Shown one piece after another: positions 9,303 to 18,072 of a DNA stretch of 64,000 nucleotides. Position numbers and translations under genes: made by a program. The notes beneath the pieces were generated by a model, which saw nothing but the letters and a program-made list of their open reading frames with translations, made no database searches and was not told the origin of the DNA. Position 1 is the stretch's first letter, and every line of letters starts with the position of its first letter. The stretch spans positions 1-64,000 of the forward strand of contig CAVRPP010000012.1 of NCBI GenBank assembly GCA_963723165.1, read 5' to 3'. This stretch comes from UBA4744 sp963723165 (GTDB taxonomy: Bacteria; Actinomycetota; Acidimicrobiia; Spongiisociales; UBA4744).

Positions 9303-10502
9303 GTGTCAACCCTCACGGCCGATGCGGCGCTTGCCGATGCAACGGGACGCCACTCGCTCTCTTGCCCAGGGTCGTCCGTCGAAGACATAGCCTCCAAACT
9401 CGTAGGCCTCCACAACACCAGCCCGGTCAGCCCGTACCTGTCGCTTGGCGCTCGCCTTCCCGGATTTGCTCGGTCCGATCTCGACGAGTTGATGTGGGGC
9501 TCCTGGCGCCTCGCCCGTTTCCGGGCTATGCGAATGACCATGTTCAACCTTCCGGGGGACCTCATCGAGATTGCGGCCGCCGCCACCCGGCACCTGGCGG
9601 AACCATTGGCCGCCCGGTGGTTACGGGATTCCAACCTCTCGCAGCGGAGGTTCGACGAGCTTGCTGCGGGCGTCCACAAAGCGCTGGCGGAGGGGCCGCT
9701 CACCGTACGAGCCCTCCGCGATGTGCTCGATCTGCCGGTGTCGATCGACCTGTCGGGGATTGTCGGCCGGATGTGTGACGCCGGGCAACTGGTCGGAGGA
9801 GCTCCTCCCCGGAGCTGGCGATCAAGCGTCCGTGAGTACCACCGCTGGGAGGATGTGCTTGCAGACGTCGAACTCGACCGCTGGGGCGAGGAAGCCGCCA
9901 TCCGGGAGCTGATCTTTCGATACATATCCGCGTACGGCCCGGTCACGGTTGCCGACATTTCATGGTGGACGGGGTTCACCAAAGCCCGGTCCCAAGCAGC
10001 CCTGGCAGCCCTCCATGACCGGGTCGAGGAGGTAGCGGTCGAAGCCTGGCCGGGACCGCTGTTCCGCCTGAGAGGTAGCGATCCGGCACATGAACAGGAG
10101 GGATCTGTCAGGGCACTTCCGCTGCTTGATCCTTACGTCCAGGGATACCGTGACAGGATCCGGTTTCTGGAACCTGAGCTCCACGACTTCGTCTACGACG
10201 GAGGCGGCAACTCCGCGGCCACCCTCGTGTACCGGGGCCGCATTATCGGAGTTTGGCAAGCCACGGACGATCCGACGGAATCGGTCCGCTACCACCTCTT
10301 TGGTGCGGTAACCGCTGGTCTTCGTCAGGCTGCGGAGAGCGAATTGGCCGCGGCGGGAGCGCTCTACTTCGATCATCCCGTCGACGTCGTCGAGGTGGCA
10401 ACCATGCGGCCGCTCCGTGCAGACGGCGGCAGGAGCGCCTCACACCCACTGGACTCGCGCCTGCATCGAGCCTCGCGGCGCCAACGGACCGCGAGCGAAT
10501 AG
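9303..10502 (+). CDS. Winged-helix DNA-binding domain protein (HTH_42 / YcaQ-like)
   Basis: About 399 residues with the AlkX/HTH_42 layout: SVEDIASKLVGLHNTSPVSPYLSLGARLPGF near the start, the GPVTVADISWWTGFTKARSQAAL winged helix centrally, then LLPxLDPYVQGYRDR-like and VYRGRIIGVW motifs toward the end. Members include the DNA interstrand-crosslink glycosylase YcaQ. The GTG at 9303 follows GGAAGG; an alternative in-frame start is at 9264. The last 30 residues are basic and probably disordered. Confidence 0.8.
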   Translation: MSTLTADAALADATGRHSLSCPGSSVEDIASKLVGLHNTSPVSPYLSLGARLPGFARSDLDELMWGSWRLARFRAMRMTMFNLPGDLIEIAAAATRHLAEPLAARWLRDSNLSQRRFDELAAGVHKALAEGPLTVRALRDVLDLPVSIDLSGIVGRMCDAGQLVGGAPPRSWRSSVREYHRWEDVLADVELDRWGEEAAIRELIFRYISAYGPVTVADISWWTGFTKARSQAALAALHDRVEEVAVEAWPGPLFRLRGSDPAHEQEGSVRALPLLDPYVQGYRDRIRFLEPELHDFVYDGGGNSAATLVYRGRIIGVWQATDDPTESVRYHLFGAVTAGLRQAAESELAAAGALYFDHPVDVVEVATMRPLRADGGRSASHPLDSRLHRASRRQRTASE

Positions 10503-10589
10503 CAGGTGCCATACGACGCGCGCCACAGAGGGCCTTGTCGGGCCGTTGAGGGTGATCGCGGCCGGGACGCCCCTAACCGCTAGCGTGCC

Positions 10590-11423
10590 GTGATGGGCGT
10601 TTTACTAGCGGGCCTGGCCGCGGCTTTCGCGGGTACCGGTGACTTCTTGGGAGGTCTTGCAAGTCGCCGGGCCAACACCTGGGCGGTGGGAACCTGGAAT
10701 CACGTGGCCGGAGCGGTCGCAGTGCTCGCCATCGCACCGTTCCTCGACGGCAGCCTGAGCGGAGAGCTGATTCTGTGGGGATCGCTGGCGGGCGTCGGCG
10801 GTGCCATCGGGGTGATGGGCTTGTACACCGGATTCGCTCGCAGCGACATCGCCGTGGTCTCCCCCATCGCCGCGGTAGGAGCCGCCACCTGGCCGGTGGT
10901 GTGGAGCGTCTTCTTCGGTGACTTCCCGACCGGATTGGTCGTGGCCGGGATCGTCACCGGAATCGTCGCCATCTGGCTGGTGAGCGGTGGCAGCAGCCGG
11001 GTCTTCGCGGGAGACCGCCATGGGCTTCGCTTCGGCCTGATCGCCGGCCTCGGCTTCGGAGCCCAGCTCATATTCTTCAGCTTCACATCCGATGGGTCGA
11101 GCATCTGGGCGCTGCTTCCCGCCCGGATCGCAGGAGGCGTCTTGATCGCGATCATCGGTCTCCGCCTCGGTAAGAACCTGCTGATCTCCCGCGACGCCAT
11201 GACACCCGGAATCGCCGCCGGGACGCTGACCGCTATCGGCAACGGCTTCTTCATCATCGCCGCCGGGCTCGAATCACTGGCGGTGGCAACCGTGATTGCT
11301 GCGATGTTCCCGGCGGCCAGCGTTCTTCTGGCCCGACTCGTTTTCAAAGAGATACTCACCCCACGGCGACTCGCCGGCCTGGCGCTGGCCTTGGCTGCGG
11401 TGGCGCTCGTCTCGGTGGGCTGA
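10590..11423 (+). CDS. EamA/DMT-family membrane transporter
   Basis: Ten hydrophobic segments over 277 residues in two halves (each an EamA repeat), with a Gly-rich first helix (LLAGLAAAFAGTGDFLGGLASRR). This is the size and pattern of drug/metabolite exporters. The substrate is not predictable. The start is GTG at 10590 or the adjacent ATG at 10593. It is on the same strand as the winged-helix gene 87 bases upstream and the unknown membrane protein downstream. Confidence 0.85.
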   Translation: MMGVLLAGLAAAFAGTGDFLGGLASRRANTWAVGTWNHVAGAVAVLAIAPFLDGSLSGELILWGSLAGVGGAIGVMGLYTGFARSDIAVVSPIAAVGAATWPVVWSVFFGDFPTGLVVAGIVTGIVAIWLVSGGSSRVFAGDRHGLRFGLIAGLGFGAQLIFFSFTSDGSSIWALLPARIAGGVLIAIIGLRLGKNLLISRDAMTPGIAAGTLTAIGNGFFIIAAGLESLAVATVIAAMFPAASVLLARLVFKEILTPRRLAGLALALAAVALVSVG

Positions 11424-11480
11424 TGCCCAATCACCGATCCCCGGGCGTATCCCTGGAGTACGCCCTAGAAACGAAGACTG

Positions 11481-12035
11481 ATGGTCCGCCAACCTTCGCC
11501 CATGCTGGTCTGGCAGGAAGATGACGAAGGCGAGAGCGCCGGCCCCTTCATCGTTCGGCTGGAGGCGCCCGGTCGCTGGCAACTCCAGGCCAAGAGCCGG
11601 TCCGCAGGCTTCTATCCCACAAGGACGGCCGCCCGCAAAGCGGCAGCAGACCTGAATCGACGACACGGCCTCAGGAGAAGACTCGTCCTCAGCCTCACGG
11701 TGGCCGGGGTCTTCCTACTCGGCTTGGGAGCGGCTCTTGCCGGTCGTACAGAGCCAAACCCCGCATATCCACCCGCCCGGGCAATCGCCGATCAACTCGA
11801 TCAAGCCCGGCTGGTGGTCGAGGCGGGAGAGCTGGATATCGACCGGGTCGGCGAGCAGTTCGATGGTATCCAAGGCGCCTCGTTCACCCATGGTGGCCGA
11901 ATCAAGCTGGGGCTCACCGGCGTCTTCGACGGTGATTGCTACGGCATAGTGTGGCGACTCGGCCAGCCGGTGGGCGGGGTGGTGATACGCAGCGACTATG
12001 TGACCTGCCAACCTGATCCCAGCCTGATTAACTAG
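11481..12035 (+). CDS. Single-pass membrane protein of unknown function
   Basis: 184 residues: an N-terminal cytosolic part (LVWQEDDEGESAGPFIVRLEAPGRW, RTAARKAAADLNRRHGLRRR) with basic residues just before one transmembrane helix (about residues 72-90), then an extracytoplasmic domain with a likely disulfide pair (DGDCYGIVW, SDYVTCQP). No family was recognised. The cysteines and inside-positive topology suggest an exported C-terminal domain. Confidence 0.65.
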   Translation: MVRQPSPMLVWQEDDEGESAGPFIVRLEAPGRWQLQAKSRSAGFYPTRTAARKAAADLNRRHGLRRRLVLSLTVAGVFLLGLGAALAGRTEPNPAYPPARAIADQLDQARLVVEAGELDIDRVGEQFDGIQGASFTHGGRIKLGLTGVFDGDCYGIVWRLGQPVGGVVIRSDYVTCQPDPSLIN

Positions 12036-12053
12036 CCGGACCCACCCGGCCTG

Positions 12054-12206
12054 GTGGCGGAGCCCTTGAGACCCGCCTGGAAGTTTGCACTTCCCGACAT
12101 CGACCGGCAACAGGCGTGGTTCATACCGGTGTTCACGGTCTGCGCCGGGGTGTTCCTGACTGCGACCTTTCGAGCCACGGCTCTCCTGTTTGCCCGGCGA
12201 AGATGA
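12054..12206 (+). CDS. Possible 50-residue membrane protein
   Basis: A GTG shortly after the preceding stop opens a 50-residue frame, MAEPLRPAWKFALPD then a hydrophobic segment (AWFIPVFTVCAGVFLTATF) and a basic C-terminus (ARRR). Composition and topology are protein-like, but there is no good ribosome site. If real it is probably coupled to the upstream membrane protein. Confidence 0.3.
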   Translation: MAEPLRPAWKFALPDIDRQQAWFIPVFTVCAGVFLTATFRATALLFARRR

Positions 12207-12355
12207 CCCAAGGTTGGGCAAGGGCCGGTCACGGTTGCGCGGCGATTCGATCAAGCCAGCCTCTCGGCGGTTGGTCCCAACCCATCTTGACCGGCACGAT
12301 GAAGCTCATGGGAGAGGCGCCACTACCTTGCGGGCCTCCCCCATGGATCGGTGTC
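12207..12355. other. Short non-coding convergent gap
   Basis: Between the possible small membrane protein and the YCII gene, which converge, I see no convincing gene. Overlapping short frames here are not supported by ribosome sites or composition, and no clear terminator stem with a T run was found. Confidence 0.4.
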
Positions 12356-12649
12356 CTACATGGACATCGCTTCATAGATCCGGACGCTGTCGATGATCGG
12401 GCAGCCCACCAGTAGTTTTTCTGCGTCGTCCATGGTGTCGGCATTGACTATCGAGTAACCGGTTATGGGACTTGCTTCGGTCAGGTCGGCCGTGGCATCA
12501 GCGGTGACTTCCCTGCCGGGTCCGAGCGGATTCCCGCCGTCAACCAAGTTCTCACCGATCGACGCGAACCAGGCCGTCCAGGCGTCCATGGTCTCCTTGG
12601 TCGGTTCCCCCGGCCATGCCCCGTAGTACAGGAATACGAACTTCTTCAT
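12356..12649 (-). CDS. YCII-related (DGPF-type) domain protein
   Basis: 97 residues, MKKFVFLYYGAWPGEPTKETMDAWTAW at the start, then GNPLGPGREV and GYSIVNADTMDDAEKLLVGCP, typical of the YCII dimeric alpha-beta barrel family. These proteins often sit beside ECF sigma factors or ArsR regulators, and the biochemical role is usually unknown. It follows the ArsR gene by 21 bases on the same strand with an AAAAGGAGG-type ribosome site, so both probably form an operon. Confidence 0.85.
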   Translation of the reverse strand: MKKFVFLYYGAWPGEPTKETMDAWTAWFASIGENLVDGGNPLGPGREVTADATADLTEASPITGYSIVNADTMDDAEKLLVGCPIIDSVRIYEAMSM

Positions 12650-12670
12650 AGTGCCCCTCCTTTTGGGGTG

Positions 12671-12988
12671 TTAGGTGCCCAGGTGCCGGGCATAGTTCTC
12701 CAGGGTCTCTCCCTCGTCCCCCCAGAAGGGGTTGAACTGCCCGAGCCATTCCTGCAGGCTGCGTAGTGGCGCCCGGTTGAGTGCCAGGAAGTTGGTCCGC
12801 CCGATCTTCTTCCGGGCGACCATGCCGGCGCTCTCGAGTACCGCTACGTGCTTGTGAATGGCGGGCAAGGAAAGGCCCCGCATGTCGGCCAACCGACTGA
12901 TGGCGTGCGGCTGCAAGCTCAACGCACCGATGATCTCTCGTCGGTGTTCATTGGCGAGGGCCTCGAAGACCCGATTCCGATCGTCCAT
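12671..12988 (-). CDS. ArsR-family winged-helix transcriptional regulator
   Basis: 105 residues with the typical ArsR core: VFEALANEHRREIIGAL, a helix-turn-helix ISRLADMRGLSLPAIHKHVAVLESAGMV and the wing KKIGRTNFLALN. No metal-binding cysteine motif (CxC) is visible, so it belongs to the non-metal branch that often controls neighbouring YCII or SRPBCC genes. An in-frame GTG lies at 12997, but ATG at 12988 is preferred. Neither has a ribosome site, consistent with a leaderless or nearly leaderless message. A perfect palindrome sits immediately upstream, suggesting autoregulation. Confidence 0.88.
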   Translation of the reverse strand: MDDRNRVFEALANEHRREIIGALSLQPHAISRLADMRGLSLPAIHKHVAVLESAGMVARKKIGRTNFLALNRAPLRSLQEWLGQFNPFWGDEGETLENYARHLGT

Positions 12989-12998
12989 GGCAGTCACA

Positions 12999-13022
12999 AT
13001 AGTTAACCTCTTGGTTAACTAT
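12999..13022. promoter_or_regulatory. Perfect palindromic operator, probably for the ArsR-type regulator
   Basis: Two perfect 10-bp arms, ATAGTTAACC and GGTTAACTAT, are separated by tctt. The element begins 10 bases upstream of the ATG of the ArsR gene and is AT-rich in a GC-rich region. This size and symmetry fit an ArsR dimer site. Autorepression of the ArsR-YCII operon is inferred from position. Confidence 0.65.
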
Positions 13023-13254
13023 ATAGAAACGACTGTCGGTCGTCAACCGGGGTGAAACAGCCCAATGATCATCCCGACGCTCTCATCCAGCAGGGCGAGA
13101 AGTCCCCAGATCAGGAAGGGGAGCCACCGTGAGGAAAGTCTTTGGCAGACGGGTATGCCTACTGCGTTTCTCAGCCTTTCGGGGTCGGCCTATTGGTGCC
13201 GCCCGGTTGAGCTGCGCTGTTGGTCGTAACGAAGGAGGAAGAGGATTTGCGTGA

Positions 13255-15003
13255 CTAGCCGGCAAGGGTGGTTGCCCCCTGCACGATCGCGACGAGAACC
13301 ACAAAGGAAGCCAGGTTCACGCCGAGCGCCTGAAAGGGGGAAAGTTTGCGCATTTCTGGCAGAAGGTCTCCGATGTCTGGGCCCCATCGCACAAGTCCGC
13401 GGCCGACCATCCATCGGTGGACCGGGTAGCCGGTCAGGACGGCCGCGACGCTCCCCACCACCAGCATTGCCCATACAGCCCAGAGGGGTTCACCGAAGGG
13501 ATACCACCGCTCGATCCGATCGATAGCGAAGGGGAGAAGAACATAGGCACCCACCAGGATGGAGTTGGTTGAGAGGATCTGGACCGTGAGCGGTTGCGTG
13601 TGGGTGGTCCATGAATGGTCCTGTCGCTTCGGAAGCCGCGACAACTGATAGACCACGAAACCGGTTGCCAGCGGGAGCAGCAGGACCAGCGCAGGCTCGT
13701 ACGAATTGGACAGTGCAAGTGAGAAGACTCCGACGAGGTTCCCGACAGCGCTCCACATCGTCGAACCGAGGGCCCGCCCCGCAGCCGGGACGGCCACCGC
13801 CGGCTCACCGCCCCGCACATGCCGGCGGTAGAGGTACAGGTAGGCGGCCAGCCCGAGGGGCCCAAAGGAGAGCACCGCCAGAACCCACACCAGCCTGCTT
13901 CCCCAGGGCGTGGTCCGGTTTTGCCTCAGCGACAACAGCAGAAACAGCAGCGACCCTGCGATGAGGACCGACCAGATCAGCGAACCTAGATCGATTCTCC
14001 GGGCGGGGGCGCTCACCCGGTGTTGGCCCAGCGCGCCGTGGTCCTGCAGCCACGCCACCGTGTCTTCGGCGGCCGCCTGCGGTATGCCGTGACCAGCCTC
14101 GTACCACAACATCGCCTTCGGCTCGCTACCGGCTTCCTGATAGCGCACGGCGGCGGCCGGTGGCACCAACTCGTCCACAGTCCCGTTCTGGAACAACAGT
14201 GAAGCCGGTGCCGCATGGCCGACGTAATGAATCGGCTCAATGGGCCACATCGCCTCCAGCCAGGCGTCTCGGGCGGTTTCCGAAAGGCCCGTGTAGAAGT
14301 AGTCGCTGCGGTCTTCGGGTCCGGTGGAGTGCGTGACCAGACCGCCGTCACCAATTTGCAGCACGTAGGTCTGCAGCCGATCCTCAACACCGGCCAGCAA
14401 CCCCCCCATCGCTCCGCCGTAACTGCCACCAACATACGCCATCCGTTCCTGGTCCACCTCGGGCCGCGACACCAGAAGGTCGATGGCACGGCGCAGATCA
14501 ACGATCAGTTGAATCTGCTCGTCCCGGTCCTGCTCCGTGAGAACCAGCGGCTCGCGACCGGCGTTCTCCGGCCGGGCAAAGGGTGCGTCGATCGTGATCA
14601 CCACTGCGTCCAATTGCGCAAAGGCCATCGCAAACTCGGCCATTTCGGTCCGACTCGAAGGCAGGCCGTGCATCAACACGAGTGCGGCAAAGGGACCGTC
14701 GCCATCAGGGACAAACAGAGTGGCCGGAACCCGACCTCCCTTCGGGCTCGCATAGGTCAGGTCGATTGAATTAACACCCTCGGCCCGCTCAGAAGCGACC
14801 TCTCGGATATCGAGCGGAGCGGCCATGTCATAGTCGAAGAGATGGCGGTTCTCGTGATAAACCCTCTCGGAGTCAAGATCGACACCACCCGGTGGCAGCC
14901 ACTCATCCACCACATCGGGGCGATCGGCACGGGCCCCCGTTTCGCCGCACCCGGCCACGACCACGGCAATAACAAAAACGGGAATAGCCAATTTCAGGCT
15001 CAT
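13255..15003 (-). CDS. Lipoprotein alpha/beta hydrolase fused to a polytopic membrane domain
   Basis: The ATG at 15003 begins a lipoprotein signal with lipobox VVAGC (MSLKLAIPVFVIAVVVAGC). Residues about 75-340 form an alpha/beta hydrolase: oxyanion region LVLMHGLPSSRTE, nucleophile elbow YVGGSYGGAMG, acid region NGTVDELVPP, and a catalytic-His candidate in YEAGHGIP. The remaining roughly 240 residues contain about seven hydrophobic helices. The hydrolase should act outside the membrane on an ester or peptide-like substrate. Fusion of a secreted esterase to a multi-spanning domain is unusual. The 582-residue open frame shows no break, so the fusion looks genuine. Confidence 0.8.
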   Translation of the reverse strand: MSLKLAIPVFVIAVVVAGCGETGARADRPDVVDEWLPPGGVDLDSERVYHENRHLFDYDMAAPLDIREVASERAEGVNSIDLTYASPKGGRVPATLFVPDGDGPFAALVLMHGLPSSRTEMAEFAMAFAQLDAVVITIDAPFARPENAGREPLVLTEQDRDEQIQLIVDLRRAIDLLVSRPEVDQERMAYVGGSYGGAMGGLLAGVEDRLQTYVLQIGDGGLVTHSTGPEDRSDYFYTGLSETARDAWLEAMWPIEPIHYVGHAAPASLLFQNGTVDELVPPAAAVRYQEAGSEPKAMLWYEAGHGIPQAAAEDTVAWLQDHGALGQHRVSAPARRIDLGSLIWSVLIAGSLLFLLLSLRQNRTTPWGSRLVWVLAVLSFGPLGLAAYLYLYRRHVRGGEPAVAVPAAGRALGSTMWSAVGNLVGVFSLALSNSYEPALVLLLPLATGFVVYQLSRLPKRQDHSWTTHTQPLTVQILSTNSILVGAYVLLPFAIDRIERWYPFGEPLWAVWAMLVVGSVAAVLTGYPVHRWMVGRGLVRWGPDIGDLLPEMRKLSPFQALGVNLASFVVLVAIVQGATTLAG

Positions 15004-15213
15004 CTCGCCACCCCCGACAAACCGTCCGGTCAAACCAGAACGGTATTCCAAGAAGACAATCTGCGGGCCGGCACGCGTCCGCACCCCGCTCGATCCACAC
15101 TATGTGTCTCAGGCCTTGAGGGCTAGGGTCGAAGTCCCTGTCTTCGAACCAGACATCGCGGCTCAAATCGAGCGGGCAAGATCACCGATAGCATTCCCTT
15201 TCGGAAGGAGACC

Positions 15214-15540
15214 ATGCCGCTTCGAGCGCTCCTACGGGAAGACCTGAACGAGGCCAGGAAAGCCAACGACCCTGAGAAGGTCACGCTTATCCGCACCCTC
15301 ATCGGCGCAATCGACAACGCCGAAGCTGTCGGCTTGCAGGAATCGGCAGCTGCCAATAGTCCTGGAGAGGCCCCTCGCCGCCGGCTTTCGGACCAGGAAA
15401 TCATGAACATTGTTCTCCGTGAAGGGATTGAACTTCGGGCCGCAGCCGAGGAATACGAGCGGCGCGGCCAATCCGACGAAGCGAACCGTCTGAGGTTGCT
15501 AGCGATCATCGCGGACCGATACGCAGACGAGATGGCCTGA
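15214..15540 (+). CDS. GatB/YqeY domain protein, short form
   Basis: 108 residues: LREDLNEARKANDPEKVTLIRTLIGAIDNAE, then SDQEIMNIVLREGIELRAAAEEYERRGQSDEANR, the helical YqeY signature shared with the tail of the GatB amidotransferase subunit. Usual family length is about 150; this lacks the C-terminal Q/YLP-containing subdomain, so it is a short variant or truncation. The ATG at 15214 has GGAAGGAGA upstream. The role is unknown. Confidence 0.8.
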   Translation: MPLRALLREDLNEARKANDPEKVTLIRTLIGAIDNAEAVGLQESAAANSPGEAPRRRLSDQEIMNIVLREGIELRAAAEEYERRGQSDEANRLRLLAIIADRYADEMA

Positions 15541-15742
15541 ACCCGGATACAGACGAGGGCATGCCGATTGTGCGAAATCGCCACACGTCGAGCCAATACC
15601 ACCAAATGTCCCCTGACAGGTAGCGCATATTGCCGGATCGAGGACGGTCTTGAGGCACTGTGAGGGCCGGTGTCGGCGTGATTATGCGGTGGCCCGCCCT
15701 GGGGGCTGGTAGTTTGTCTCGGCGCGGAAACTGGGGCTAACG

Positions 15743-17156
15743 ATGACGCGACACGACTCTTGGCACTTGGTATTGGCGCTGGCCCTTGTGTTGGCCGCGT
15801 GCTCCGACGATCAAGGAAGTAGAGAAGCGCTCCGCGTCGAGTTTCAATCCCGACCCTCCGCCCGCTGCTGGGATCTGGCTGGCCGAGCTCGGTCCGGCGA
15901 TCTTCCAGTTCCGGCTCGATGCCGGGCCTGGCGACGAAATCACCGGCGTGTTTGACAGCCTGGCAGAGGGTGCGACCGACCTCCCAGTGACTGTTACCAC
16001 CGATGGTGATGTCGTGACGATTGCTATCCCAGTGGCTTCTGCCGTGTTCGAGGGAACAGTCGACAGAGATATTCTCTCCGGTGTCTGGACGCAAGCCGGC
16101 AACGAGATTTCGCTGGTATTCGAACGACAAGCGGAGCCTTTCGCCCTCGCCCGCCCGCAGGAACCGGTGCCTCCTTATCCGTACACCGCGACGGACGTTC
16201 GGTTCGAAAACGGCGCCATATCTCTGGCCGGCACGCTCATCACCCCAGAGGGAACCGGGCCGTTCCCGGCGGCAGTTCTGATCAGCGGGTCCGGGGCCCA
16301 AGATCGTGACGAATCAGTGATGGGACACAAACCATTCCTGGTGCTCGCCGACGCCTTAGCCCGAAAGGGAATTGCGACACTTCGGTTTGATGATCGCGGT
16401 GTTGGGGAATCAACCGGGAATCCCATCGGAGCAACGACAGCGGACCTGGCCACCGACACCCTCGCCGCAGTCGAGTTTCTTCGAGACCAGACTCAGATCG
16501 GAGATATCGGACTGATCGGGCACAGCGAGGGCGGTCTCATCGCTCCGATGGCGGCGGCTGAATCACCCGATGTGAGCTTCGCTGTGCTGCTTGCCGGCCC
16601 GGGGCTACCGGGGGCCGACGTGCTCAGCACCCAAACCGGGGATCTTCTACGGGCAGGGGGCATGTCGGAAGACGCCATCGTCTGGCGCATGGGCTGGAAC
16701 GACCGAATCATCGAACTGGCTGCCTCGGACGCGGCAACCACGGATGTTGCCGAGCAGATCCGCGCCCTCCTCACCGCAGCGGCGGCGGATGCCCCCGAGC
16801 TGCTCGCCGGTCAGCTGAGCGACGAGGCAATAGGCCAGATGGTCGCGGCGTTCACCGATCCGTGGATGCGGTACTTCCTCGCCTACGACCCGGCGCCGGC
16901 CCTGGCCCAGCTCAGTATCCCGGTGCTGGCGATGATAGGAACGCTCGATCTTCAGGTTTCCTCGGCTGACAATGTGCCGGCTCTCGAAACCGCACTCAGC
17001 TCCAATCCCGACGCCACCGTGATGGAACTCGCCGGACTCAATCACCTGTTCCAGAACGCGACGACGGGCGCCGTTTCAGAATATGGGCTCATCGAGGAGA
17101 CGATGGCGCCGGTGGTTCCCAAGACGATCGCCGACTGGATACTGGAGCGCTTCTGA
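15743..17156 (+). CDS. Secreted alpha/beta hydrolase lipoprotein with apparent frameshift
   Basis: The first 35 or so codons from the ATG at 15743 encode a lipoprotein signal with lipobox LAAC (VLALALVLAACSDDQG). The rest lies one frame over. Removing one C of the run at 15849-15851 joins them as ...EFQSDPPPAAGIW..., giving about 470 residues. The body has an N-terminal beta domain, then an S33-type hydrolase: LISGSGAQDRDE, FDDRGVGEST, nucleophile GHSEGG, acid region MIGTLDLQV, His in LAGLNHLFQ. It is likely an extracytoplasmic esterase or peptidase. Confidence 0.8.
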
Positions 17157-17182
17157 TTCCGAGATATCTCTGTTGGGTAATT

Positions 17183-17199
17183 CCCCCTCAGAGAGGGGG
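17183..17199. terminator. C5/G5 hairpin downstream of the hydrolase
   Basis: CCCCCTC and GAGGGGG form a 7-bp stem around loop aga, 27 bases after the hydrolase stop. No T run follows (accattcaaaag). It may serve as a terminator, or it is a half-copy of the palindromic repeats seen near 4.4 and 4.9 kb. Confidence 0.4.
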
Positions 17200-17308
17200 A
17201 CCATTCAAAAGTTGTCTCTTTGCGTGCCTTCGACAACTACCTACACCGCGTGTTTGTTACGGTTTCTCACCTACTCACAGTTTCAGTCTGTCCCAGGAGG
17301 AGCCGACC

Positions 17309-17740
17309 GTGGAGGACACCATCAGCAACCGCATCAACGCAGACCGTCGGGGAGTGCTGTCCTCACTCTGGATCTTCGTCTTGTTCAATATGCTCTTCCG
17401 TGACATCCACGAGTTCGCTCGTCCGGGCTGGATCGAAGAACTCATGTCGATGGAAGTTGCCGAAGGGCTGCTGCTCGCATCCGGGATCGTGCTGAGCCTG
17501 TTCATCTCGATGATCGTGTTGAACCGAGTGCTGTCTTCCACCGCAGCCCGCTGGGCCAACGTCACGGTTTCCGTCGTGGCTATCGCGGCAATGGTCGCCA
17601 ATCCACCGGGCGACCTCGACGACATCTGGTTCTTCGTCGTCGAGATCCTCGCCCTGCTGGCGATCATCGGTCTTGCCTGGACCTGGCGGATGGACCCGGC
17701 TGAGCGCAGCCCTGATCCGGTGGTAGCGAGCGAGACCTAG
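17309..17740 (+). CDS. DUF6326-like four-helix membrane protein
   Basis: 143 residues with four hydrophobic helices: LWIFVLFNMLFRDIHEF, AEGLLLASGIVLSLFISMIV, VSVVAIAAMV, and FFVVEILALLAIIGLAW. The pattern and the FRDIHE/W motifs match small DUF6326-type membrane proteins. The GTG start has CAGGAGGAG upstream. Function is unknown. Confidence 0.7.
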   Translation: MEDTISNRINADRRGVLSSLWIFVLFNMLFRDIHEFARPGWIEELMSMEVAEGLLLASGIVLSLFISMIVLNRVLSSTAARWANVTVSVVAIAAMVANPPGDLDDIWFFVVEILALLAIIGLAWTWRMDPAERSPDPVVASET

Positions 17741-18072
17741 CGCTCCCAGACCGGGGAGGGGAAGCCCCGGACGTCCTCAGCGACCAGATACACCGTCTCG
17801 GTTCCGATCTTGGCAATCGGTTGCCGTCGGAGTCAGTGGATCACGCCGCGACCAACCACATCTTCCAAGGGTCGCGTGTAGTAGCGGTAGAAGTCGCCCT
17901 CCGACACGAACCTTCACCCCCACGGGGGACCATCTCGACCTAGACCAGGCCCTTCGGGGTGGTAGTCCCGGTTCGCCTCCTGGACGACTTCACTATTTCA
18001 CGAATAGGTCTTGGGAACGTCTATGGTCGGTCTACCGCACCCACAAGGGTGTCCCAGAGAGTGGAAGTCAAA
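17741..18072. other. Gap of about 330 bp with a possible minus-strand gene remnant
   Basis: No intact gene is seen. On the minus strand a GTG at 17907 preceded by GAAGG opens a 24-codon frame (SEGDFYRYYTRPLEDVVGRGVI) ending at TGA 17833-17835. Reading through continues with protein-like sequence (IAKIGTETVYLVAEDVRGF) to 17737. This could be a decayed or frameshifted small gene, or chance. The rest, including the upstream region of the flavin oxidase, shows no recognisable element. Confidence 0.25.

Noticed and set aside
15123..16301. Long minus-strand frame across YqeY and the hydrolase
   Set aside because: Its product is low-complexity and Arg/Ser-rich, and both plus-strand genes are better supported.
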